64,000 bases of DNA from Siniperca chuatsi (Eukaryota > Chordata > Actinopteri > Centrarchiformes > Sinipercidae): contig NC_058065.1 in the NCBI RefSeq assembly GCF_020085105.1, forward strand, positions 3,102,218-3,166,217, read 5' to 3'. Position numbers and translations under genes: made by a program. The stretch's first letter is position 1. Each line of letters starts with the position of its first letter. The notes under the pieces are model-generated. The model did no database searches, was not told the origin of the DNA, and saw only the letters and a list, made by a program, of their open reading frames with translations. Positions 30,343-40,000 of the stretch are shown piece by piece.

Positions 30343-30580
30343 GGCGTCTCCTGCACATTTATGGACGCCAGAGGTGCTATTATTTAATTACCCGCTGTCC
30401 AAAGCAAGGAGTGAACGGAGAAAAACTCAAAAGTCTCCAGACCATTAGCTCGGGATGATAGAGGTCTGCGTGGAGGTCTTGAGAATCTGGGTTTGGTCCC
30501 CATTTGATGATGTGTGTTTTGAAAGCTGATGTTTAAAGCAAAGACTGAAAAGCGCCAAGAAACTGGGTCCAGGTGTCTCC

Positions 30581-30650
30581 TCAGGTAGCTCGGGACGATA
30601 GAGGCCTGCTTGGCAGCTCTGAGGTTGTGGGTTCGATCCTTATCGAGGCT
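30581..30650 (+). repeat. tRNA-like unit (A box tagctcgggacga, B box gggttcgatcc)
   Basis: A box at 30586-30598, B box at 30629-30639. Nearly identical to the displaced unit at 33332-33392. Confidence 0.6.
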
Positions 30651-30721
30651 CGGTGACTTTTGAAGTCCAAAAGAGTGAAGTGAAAAGATAAAAGCGCCCG
30701 GAGAAAAGGTTCTAATGCGAA

Positions 30722-30810
30722 GGGGACGCGGTGGCGTGGAGGGTTTGTCCGTGACCATAAGGGATAAGGTGCTGGCGGTGCGGCACCTGGTTCGAATCCA
30801 ACCCGTTGCC
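30722..30810 (+). repeat. tRNA-like unit, GC-rich subfamily, class-II-like length
   Basis: A box tggcgtggaggg at 30732-30743 and B box ggttcgaatcc at 30789-30799. A short hairpin-like ggtgctggcggtgcggcacc lies just before the B box, resembling a long variable arm. Confidence 0.5.
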
Positions 30811-31049
30811 AGTTCCTGAGCATCAGTGACGTCCCTGACAGGAGGAAGGGAGTGGGGGGGGCCGTGTCTCCCCCCGGGCCCTTGGGAGAGGCAGAAGCAG
30901 GGGGTTATAGGACGGACAACAGTGACTTTTTATTGACGCCAGCACTGGGCTGTTCATTATATTCAACTTTCATATGGAGGATGTGCGTTCAATCATCTTG
31001 AGGCTCAGTGAAGATCTACAAGCGCCCACAGAGACGGCCCCGGTGCGAA

Positions 31050-31132
31050 GGGACTCTGTGGCGCAGGGGGCTCGTCCGGACCTCCAGACACCGGCGGTGC
31101 AGCGTCTCCTGGTTCGAGTCCTGGCCCTGGCC
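31050..31132 (+). repeat. tRNA-like unit, GC-rich subfamily, consensus A and B boxes
   Basis: A box tggcgcaggggg at 31059-31070 and B box ggttcgagtcc at 31111-31121 both fit the eukaryotic tRNA promoter consensus. The flank ggcacctggagaaatacg recurs after the unit at 31741-31812. Confidence 0.55.
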
Positions 31133-31740
31133 GGCACCTGGAGAAATACGAATTTACAACAGTTTTTAAAATGTTGGAAGAGTTGCAACTACTAACATAC
31201 ATATTGCATCTAACATTACACTTCAGGAAAAGAGTAACTTCATTTACTGGTTTGCACACGTGTAACCTCCCAAACGCTCATGGTGTTATCCAGGTAAGTG
31301 GCTGCAGGTGCATGACAGCTGTCAGTAGCTACACTCTGTCTTAGCTTGTGTTGACTTTCCTCTGAGGCTAAGTGTGTTAGCTTTCAAAGGCTACAGGTTC
31401 TACAAGCTAATGAAAGAACTGCACACACACATTCAAGCTCAGTTATCTCTACATTCAGATTCGCAGTTAGTTACCCAAATGTTTGCAGCATGTGCTCCCA
31501 TCCTCGTTCCCGCCAGGTAAAAGGGCCAACTGTCAAACAGGAAGTGGGAGAATCCAATTGTATTTATACAAGGGGGGACCCGGACTGTACCAAGTGGGCT
31601 AGAGTACAGGGGGGTGCGTGGTTGTTGTCAGACTCGGTACAACTGGTAGACTCGGTAGCGATAGCTGAGCTTTTCAAAGATCCTTATGAGGCTCAGTGAA
31701 TTTTAAAGTCCAGCACCCAAAGCGAGGAAATGAAAGGTCC

Positions 31741-31812
31741 CAGTGTGAAGGGGGCTCGGCCGGTTAGACACCGGCGGCGCGGCCCCTGGTTCGAGTCCTG
31801 CCCGTGGCCGGT
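31741..31812 (+). repeat. tRNA-like unit, truncated copy of 31050-31132
   Basis: B box ggttcgagtcc at 31788-31798. The A-box half is missing. Downstream about 70 bp is closely similar to 31132-31215. Confidence 0.5.
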
Positions 31813-32250
31813 ACCTGGAGAAACGTGAATTTACAACAGTTTTTAAGATGTTGGAAGCCTTACTAACTAAAATACTGCATTCAGCATTAGTAACACAGTA
31901 GCCACACAGCAGACCCTTCAGTCTTTTGTCGGTTTAGACATGTCGACCTCCCAAGTGTGTGTGCAGTCAACAACTACTGCTTTACTGATTACTTCTGATT
32001 TTTCATCCCTTTATCTCGAACAGCCACTTATCCCGTTGAGCTGCAGCTCTTGAATTAAATTAAAGCAACTTCAACAGCTGGACTTACAGAAGGTCTGGCT
32101 TGAAAACTGCCATGAAGATTAAATGTAGTAGTATGTGGTGTGGGCAGACCTGTGTTTCTCCTAATAACAATACTTACTGGCTGATGTAGTCGGGCTGTTA
32201 ATGTCAGCTATGTTTGTAAAATGTGATTATCTGAATTGTCTTGTTCGCAG

Positions 32251-32322
32251 GACCAGTTTGAGTTCGCCCTGACAGCCGTCGCTGAGGAGGTCAACGCCAT
32301 CCTCAAAGCTCTGCCCCAGTGA
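32251..32322 (+). CDS. ptprn: Isolated terminal exon encoding the IA-2/phogrin (PTPRN family) C-terminus
   Basis: The acceptor tgtcttgttcgcag precedes 72 bp in phase 0 encoding [12 protein letters not shown], then NAILKALPQ and TGA (32320-32322). To my memory this equals the C-terminal end of the receptor-type tyrosine-phosphatase-like proteins IA-2 (PTPRN) and phogrin (PTPRN2), secretory-granule membrane proteins of neuroendocrine cells. It is followed by a 3'UTR with a well-formed poly(A) signal. No other exon of that gene (catalytic-like HCSDGAGRTG, transmembrane or lumenal parts) is visible upstream on this strand. It may be a stray duplicated exon, a gene whose upstream intron spans stat1a, or an assembly join. 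I cannot choose between ptprn and ptprn2. Confidence 0.75.
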   Translation, partial: DQFEFALTAVAEEVNAILKALPQ

Positions 32323-33185
32323 AACCAGTACAACCAGCCCCTGCCCCCCTTCTTGCCTTGCCTTTTCTCTCTATGATGATGATGATGATGATGATGATGA
32401 CAAAGAGTGACGTGCTTCTCTGCCCGTTGCGTCATTCCTTGAAACATAGTGGTGATGTCAAAAAAATAAAAATAAATAAAAACACTGTAAGGGTAGGAAG
32501 GATTAAACATGTGATGTGTTCAGGGACGTTCAGAGGGTAGAAGTGCTGAAAGAAAGTGTTGCATCTGAATGAAAATGAAAGCAGGAAGATAAAACAGAGC
32601 AGACAGACTCCTGATGGCTTTTAAAACCACTGTCATGCCTCATAAAGTAACTTTGACTCCAGCCTGTGGAGATCCAGCCTGACGCTCCAGTTTGAGCCAC
32701 ACTGAAGCAGAAACTAATTCTTCGTCTTATATGTGGTTGAAGTTTGTTGAAATTGTGCTGCTGTTGGGTCACGTTTGGCTTTGGTCTCAATAAGGAAGCA
32801 AAATATCATAAATATTGATTTTAAAGCATCAGAAGGCTCCACAAAGCTCAAACGATTAGATGTGTAAAACGCCAAGTGGAAAAGAGAGTTGCAGTGTGAA
32901 AGATACCGGTCCCCGGTGAACCACAGGAGGATCAGGATGAAGTCTGATTGTTTGCACATCCTGCTCGGTCTGTAGCTGCCCTTCCTCTCCTCACGTGACA
33001 ACAACGTCCTTCTCTTTGTGTGCCATTCAGATTATTTTACATCACTGGATATATTGTTGTATACCTCACGCAAATCAGAAAAAGAAAAAAAAAATTAAAA
33101 AAGAAAATGCTATTCTATGAAAACAAGAAAAGCTCTTTTGTACATGTGAGACCTTAAATAAATCTTTTCGTGTTTAAGTGCTGCA
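32323..33185 (+). other. 3'UTR of the ptprn-type exon with (ATG)n repeat
   Basis: Contains an (ATG)n microsatellite at 32373-32400. AATAAA at 33157-33162 is followed by a TG/T-rich downstream element (tcgtgtttaagtg, tgtgtgacttctgtg). An earlier AATAAA cluster lies at about 32464-32478. Confidence 0.6.
33157..33162 (+). terminator. Poly(A) signal AATAAA
   Basis: A canonical hexamer followed by GT-rich sequence, as expected for the 3' end of the ptprn-type transcript. Confidence 0.6.
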
Positions 33186-33260
33186 ATCACTTGTGTGACT
33201 TCTGTGACTTTCTGTACTTAAAAATCCTGATTGTTTGGTTTTTTTGCTTTTTCTTTAGCA

Positions 33261-33392
33261 CACTGTGTTTTGAAAGCTGATGTTTAAAGCAGAGACTGAA
33301 GAGCAGCAAGAAACCGGGTCCAGGTGTCTCCTCAGGTAGCTCGGGACGATAGAGGCCTGCTGGGCAGCTCCGAGGTCGTGGGTTCAACACAC
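33261..33392 (+). repeat. Displaced tRNA-like unit with its flank
   Basis: Positions 33261-33386 closely match 30507-30634, including the leader gaaagctgatgtttaaagca. A box tagctcgggacga at 33337-33349. The copy stops inside the B box (gggttcaacac). Confidence 0.65.
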
Positions 33393-33724
33393 AAAATAAC
33401 ACAACTCATAATATTGTTATAATAAACTCAATCCACCACTGTGAAAGAGTTAGATCTGAAGTGAACGCCCTTAAAATAAGAATATGTCTCGTCGTACCTG
33501 ACAAATTCTCTGATCGGAGATGAAAACTAAACTACCTTTTTCTTCTTAAAGCGTTGAAATAAAAACAACGTTTGGCCATTCATCTTGTGCATCTGCTCTG
33601 GGGAAAACATGTCCAATGCATAACATATTCATAAGTAACTTAGCTTAAAGATTATAGGAGCATTTATGAAACAGAAATATTTCTAACCCTATTTATCTCT
33701 TTCTATTTGGCAAAGGATTGCCAT

Positions 33725-33910
33725 ATATATATATATATATGTTCTTATCCTCCTCTCAGTATCTTAATGTATTGTATTTTCTTTTCAGAACAACCAGGGC
33801 GGTTTGAAAATGCAGAAACCTTTGATGTGAGGATATATATATATAGATTTATATATATATAGATATATATAAGATTTATATATATATAGATATATATATA
33901 TATATAAATC
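33725..33910. repeat. AT-rich simple repeats
   Basis: Three blocks of (AT)n and tagatatata units at 33722-33741 and 33830-33908, able to form hairpins. Confidence 0.85.
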
Positions 33911-34229
33911 CGCTATAAATCTTAAATGCAAAGATTTACAGTGGTTTTAAAGCTAAATGTGCGATTTACTGCCAGGAAAAATACACGAAACGCATTTATT
34001 ATAATGCGGAAGGTGTGAAAGATGACAGCTCGTTGCAGAACAGTAATCAGTGAAATGTGATTAGCTTCAGCTACAGGTAGCCGGCTAGCTTACCATAGCT
34101 TAAAGACAGCTAACAGCTAGCCTAGCGCTGTACAACGGTAACTGAATCCGCCTGGCAGCACCTCTAAGGCTCACTGACTAACACGCTAACAAACGTTTGT
34201 TTAATCCGAACAAAAACCGAGGTGTAAAA

Positions 34230-34350
34230 TCAGCAATTCGCCATTTTTCGGGGTTTTTTGTCATCGGCTATTTCTTGGCTGGGACCAGTAACTTCCTGGA
34301 GTCTCCGGGAGTTGCCTAGCAACCGCTCACAACCAGGAAGTAGTCCGGCA
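34230..34350. promoter_or_regulatory. Promoter-like patch: YY1-, RFX X-box- and ETS-type motifs
   Basis: cgccattttt (YY1-like) is at about 34240. GTTGCCTAGCAAC at 34311-34323 fits the RFX X-box GTNRCC-N-RGYAAC with both half sites. caggaagtag (ETS-like) is at about 34333. No exon was identified on either strand. Confidence 0.35.
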
Positions 34351-34869
34351 CACAATAATACCACTAATTGTCCTTTTTACTCTTATTACCAAAGCAACTG
34401 AAGACAAACTCGATATACAATCTTAATATTCTTAATAACTGTTTATACTGTACATCTACTGACTTGTGGGCGATGCCTCTGGTTTCAGTGCATTTTGTTT
34501 TAATCTGATGTTTCATTGTTTAATGTAATTGTGTCTGAGAACACATTAGTTCCCATTAGAGGGGCCACCAATTATAACTGAAATAGTTTGAGTGTAATTG
34601 TTTAAATGTGTTTTTAAAAATTAATTTAAATATATGTGACAGAAGTGTAATTATTAAATGGGGGTTATATACGAGTTCTATGACTGAATGTTTTTACAGC
34701 ATTTTTAAGAAGTTGTTTTTTATGTTTAAACAGCTAAAATGTAAAGACATCATAAAATCACAAAACACGGGCGTTTCAAATAAAAAACAAAGTTTAGTAA
34801 CCAAATTATATATATATATATATTTTATTATTTCTTAAAGATTCTGTCCTTCAGCCCCCCCCAAAGAAA

Positions 34870-36297
34870 TACAGACATCCATTTGACTTTTATAACTTTT
34901 ATTAAATGTCTGTGAATAAATATCTGAACTGCCTGCAACTAACATGAGCTGAAGCAGCATAAATATACACGAAGAAGAAACAGAACGACACCAAACACGA
35001 TACATTCAGATTACTTCATCTCGGAGACCACTTGACGCAGGTTGGGATCACTTCATTTTCGTATTGCTAATTTTATCTTAAAATATCGATTTTTCCAGGT
35101 ACAGTTTTGTGCTTCTTTTCAGTCACCTTTGACTTTTAAACAATATCAAATCAAGCTGAATGAACTGATCCCGACCTGAGGAACAAAAACGTTTCCCGCT
35201 GCGCTAAACTTGGATTGTGGATTGTTAATCTCGCAGACACGTTGATTGCCTGGTTCAGAAAACAACATCCACGCTACAAACAGACAAAACCTCTGGAGAA
35301 ACTAAACATCTGCAGATTTTAAATAAAAAAACAACAGCAGCTCCTTCTGTTTCAGTGTTTTAAATCTCTTGTGGAAACAGATTACGTACAAACCATCATA
35401 ATTCATGTGATACGTTACAGTCAACACGTTCTCTGCAGTAAAAGTCGCGATTTTTCAGAAAATATGATTTTAAAAAAGACAGGAGTGTTACAGCACGAGT
35501 GAAAGGAAGTGGTGCACTCAACATAGGAATATATTTTACTTTCTTAAAAGTGGCAGTGTTCAGTTAAAGAAGTGTTTTTATAGACTTTAACGTCAGGTCG
35601 GGACATTTTCAACACTCGGCTGCACATAAAACATAAAGATCAGACATTTTTCTGTCACATTTTGCTTTAAAAAAAAAAAACTACAAGTCCCAGAGAGCAT
35701 TGCTGTTAAGAAACAACCAATCAGAGAGCTAAGCTGCATCATTCAGTCACATGGAAATATTCTGGACGTCTTGAGCGTACACACTTTCTCTCACATATTT
35801 AGCATCTTTGGAAACTTTGTGATCTCCACTAGAATTTATAATAAAGTTCGGTGGGTTTGAATAACGTTTGGCTGCACAGCTTGAGTTTGTAACAGACGAT
35901 CTGTCGTGTTTTTCTATCGCCGAGTGACAGAATTCAGACTTTGCTTTCGGACGTTTACAGTAATTCGGCGGCTTCGTCTCTGCAGGAGGAAGCTGCTGTC
36001 GCTGCTGGCAGCGTCAAATAAGATGTTTAGAAAGTCTTTAAACAGTCAGGAGACAACAAACAACAAAATAAATAAAGATCAAAATAAAACTCCAGTTTTT
36101 TTGGGGGGTAAAAACAAACATTAGATAGCAAAACAAAGAGCCTTTAACTCATATCCCCCTTTAAAGGGTGAATATTTAACGCTTTGAATAAACACAAGTG
36201 TTTTAGTGAGATCTACCTCACACACCTCGTGCTGATCGACTACAGAACTACAACTGTACACCTGTACGTATTTACACTCATTTATCCTCATCTCAGG

Positions 36298-36352
<55 letters not shown>

Positions 36353-36862
36353 CATGAATGTACAGTTTATCTTAAATAGATAAATAAATATCACACACAC
36401 ACAAACACACCAAAGTGTTTGGGGGAAGATACATTCCTCCATGTTGTGACGAAGACGTGATGAAGGTTGTTTGTTTGTTTGTTTGTTTTAAAACCAGGGC
36501 ACGAAACTGTCTGTAACACCTGCTCAAAAAAAAATTACACCTGCTACTTCCTGTTACAGCTTTTCAGAATAATAAAAAAAAACGATGATTTTTTTTAAAG
36601 TAAATAACAGAGTCCATCGACTTACCAAAATAAGCCTGCTGACAAAAATACAGAAGGAGAAATTAAATAAAAATATCTTCCCCACTCAAAGTACATACAG
36701 TAATATAATACAAAAACAACATCCAATAACACGAGGAGCTTTAACACTGGAGGGATGGCGGCTGCTCCGTGTTTAAGGAGACTGTTAAGTTTCATCTACG
36801 GGATTTTTTTTTAATACGACTTCCTGTCTGACCTTTCTGATTTAAGACGTTTTCTTTCTCCA
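34870..36862 (-). other. gls: gls 3'UTR
   Basis: About 2 kb of AT-rich sequence follows the gls stop. AATAAA on the minus strand lies at 34898-34903 and marks a probable cleavage site near 34880. A (CA)n microsatellite (36299-36350) lies inside. Confidence 0.6.
36299..36350. repeat. (CA)n microsatellite in gls 3'UTR
   Basis: About 25 CA units. Confidence 0.95.
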
Positions 36863-37016
36863 TCACAGCATCCCGTCCAGGTTCTTCTCTGCGTTCTGCT
36901 TGTCGTCGGTGGTGGTGGTTTCCTGAGGGCTGTACTGGGTGTGGTAATCGCGGAGGATGGTGACCACGTCGTGGTGGCCGAAGTGGACCGCTTCGTCCAT
37001 CGGCGTGTTCCCCCAC
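36863..37016 (-). CDS. gls: gls coding exon 18 (KGA C-terminus, stop)
   Basis: [20 protein letters not shown], then the KGA-specific tail ending [10 protein letters not shown]. Stop at 36863-36865. Confidence 0.96.
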
Positions 37017-40000
37017 CTGCAGCAGAGGGAGCGGTCAGAACATACGCTGGCAGCCATGTTGGACGTCTGCTGCAACATTAAACTATTCATATAAAACACT
37101 GAATATGACTGGAAAACCAACCCAAACCAGTAGAACTGCAACTAAAGATCATTTTTATTATTAATTAATCTGTTTTTGATTGTGTACGTTTAATATTTCA
37201 GCCTATAAAATGTCAGAAAACAGAAACACAGCCGAAGGTGACGAAGATATTTAGTAGAAAACAGAGAACAGCAGCAAATAATCAACATTTGAGAAGCTGA
37301 AACCAGAGAACATGTTTGACATTTTGATTAATGACTTTTATCAGTTATCAAAATTGTTGATTATTTCCTGCGGATCAACCTTAGCACTACGAGTTAACAC
37401 TGATGGTGCTGATATTCAGTGTTAACAGGAAAGGAAAACAAATATTGTCATTTCTGTTAACGGACAATAAGCGGATTTAGTTGAGACGTTCAAAGATTAA
37501 ACGAGGTAACTGCGGACAGCGTGAATTACTAACGTCCCCAGAACTAAACTCAACTAGTGTTTGGTTAAGTATAATCCAGTCGTGTCACACAAACAATATG
37601 AACTGATTTCCAGCCGTCAGTCAGTCCGTTTCCTGGCTGTTTAACGTGTTACCTGTCTTTGGGAACTGGGTTGACTTTACAGGCCTCCAGCAGGAAGCGA
37701 ACCACCTCAGCGTGTCCTGAAACACACACACACACACACACACATCATACATCAGCTCCGCAAACACACCGATCAACGCTGACGGCTTATCAATACATTA
37801 ACAATGACCTCCTCAGTGTTTCACCTTCAGCAGCTGCCACATGCAGGGCCGTCCTGGAGTCGTAGTCCCTCTGCTCCATGTCCATGGAGGACAACGCGAA
37901 CCTGGACGAATGACCGACAAACATTGCCTCAAGAAACTTAATATTAGTGCGATAACAAAAAATAGCTTCCTAGAATGAAGCAGAGACTTGACAGATGGAG
38001 GAAACACTCCTGATGCTAAAGGACACTGAACATGCTTTGACAAAATCGTTTTTTTGGAGTTCAGCAGACGAAAGAAAACACCAGCTGGTCCTTTTTTTAG
38101 TTTTGCAGATTTTAAAATCTGAACATTTTACCCCTTTTGAAGAAAGTAAAAACCGTAAAGAGTAAAGAGTTGGGTTACCTCCTCAGGGCGGAGACGTCTC
38201 CAGTGTAAGCAGCAAACAGCAGATTGATCACTGACTTCACCTGAAACACAACAACAAGCACGTTCGAGCCGAAGAAGAAGAAGAAGAGAGCTGATGAATT
38301 AGAAGAATCAGAAGAAGTTGTTGTTCTCTGCGTTTATGACGAAAATACAAACTCAAACAACATTTAAAGCCATAAATCTACAATTTCTCCAGCCAGATAT
38401 TTACAAAATTTAAAAAAAAATGTATTATAAACTACCAGTGAGACACATATTAAGTTTTAAATGTGACACTGAAGGACATTTTAGGAATGAGGGAATAAAA
38501 ATGAGTTCAGTTTTCGTTGGTGAGTGAACATTCAGTTATTTTCCACCAGATGGCGCCGTGGATTAAAATGCTACACAGCATCCAGGCCGCTGAGCACACA
38601 GTGGGAGGATGTGACGCAGACTGTCTGAAACATGTTTTACTGCCCGTTAAAGTGACGATTTAGACTAAAAATGAACCTCAACAAGAAGTGTAACAAGAGG
38701 AAAATAAGAGTACAGCAGGTGTGCATGTGCAGGAGGACGGACAGGAGCTGGGACTCACCCTCTGGTCTCCTCCCTCCCTGCGAGGATCCAGTTTCTTAGC
38801 AAAGTGTCTCAGGTTATCATAGTTGTGAAAGTTACAGAGGGAAACCAGGTCCTGAAAGAAGAGAACAACCTCAGCTTCACTTCGTACACAGTTACACGAA
38901 TGCACCGCGTTCACGCGGGACAACACGAGTTACTGTCGGGTCGTTCGCTGAGACCAAGCCGACACACGCACATGACTGATGCTTTGCTTTACACCATTTC
39001 CACCGAACGTAAGGTCTCCGCAGCTCGCTGAGCTCGTTCAAGAGGTCAATCAAGCAGATTAACTGTCTGGTTCATCGTCTGCCTTCAGTTACAGATAATA
39101 AAACGCTCATGTTCTATCAAAGTACTTCCTACTCCAAGCGGAAGTACTACCTACTTTATAGTGTACTTTTTATTTTAAAGTTTTAATATAATATTCTATA
39201 AATTCTTCAAATATAAACAGAAAGATTTTGTATATTTGTTTATATTTGAAGAATTTATAGATTATATTGAAACCGTAAATCAATCAACACTGCCCTGTAC
39301 AAAGCACAACTAAATACAATAAATGAAAACAGAAGAAAAACATGAAATTGTAGTACAGCATTGGTCAGTTACTGTATGATAAATAGCCCGAAATAAAATT
39401 ACAGCTGAGACAATTCGTTGACTAAAACCAATCTGCAACTGATTAATTGTCCGGGTCATTTTTAAAAGCAGGAAAACGCCAAATGTTCTCTGCTTCCAAG
39501 CCTCAAACATAAACACTCGTTATCCTTCTCAGACTTAACAGACGGAGCATCTTTGGGCTTCGACTTCTGGTCCTGAAGACGCCACCCTGGGCTCCGGGGA
39601 ACCAGTTTAGCCCCACCCTTACAGTTAGAACAAAAACGTATGGAGACGAAAGTTAAAGCGGGCGTTACCGTGCAGAACTGGATGCCTCTGACGCTGTTGC
39701 CCAGCTTGTCGAGTGGAGGAGACCAACACATGATGCCCATCACATTCGGAACAACCAGCAGAATCCCGCCAGCGACGCCGGATTTGGCCGGCAGACCGAC
39801 CTGCAACCGAAGGAGGACGTGTAAGAAGAAGTCCAACGTGCTCAATGTTCAGAGAGGAGTAAGGCGTAAAGACACTGACGTGGAAAGCGAACTGTCCGGA
39901 GAAGTCGTACATGCCGCAGGAATGCATCAGACTCAGAGTGTTTCGCACCGCCTCGGGGCTCAGCACACGCTCTCCTGTGATTGGACAGAAGCCGCCGTTG

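Larger units (their letters stand above)
28418..31812 (+). repeat. Array of diverged tRNA-like (Pol III-type) units
   Basis: About 16 units share a tRNA-type A-box-like start (tagctcaggg / tggctcaatg / tggcgcaggg) and a B-box-like element (ggttcgatcc and variants) about 35-55 bp later. Recurrent linkers are present, such as gaagtccaacacccaaag and aaaagtgaaaagctctaaga. B-box positions: 28469, 28957, 29065, 29200, 29309, 29824, 30073, 30323, 30489, 30629, 30789, 31111 and 31788; degenerate units lie at about 29408, 29905 and 30166. None forms an evident full cloverleaf with acceptor pairing, so I do not call tRNA genes. They may be tRNA-derived SINE heads amplified locally. Confidence 0.7.

Noticed and set aside
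28418-31812. True tRNA genes
   Set aside because: The boxes are present but no acceptor-stem pairing or coherent anticodon arm could be drawn by eye, so they are reported as tRNA-like repeats.
38678-38926. Read-through after GGDQR as a GAC-specific tail
   Set aside because: The sequence past 38759 does not resemble a GAC tail and begins with a consensus GTGAGT donor.
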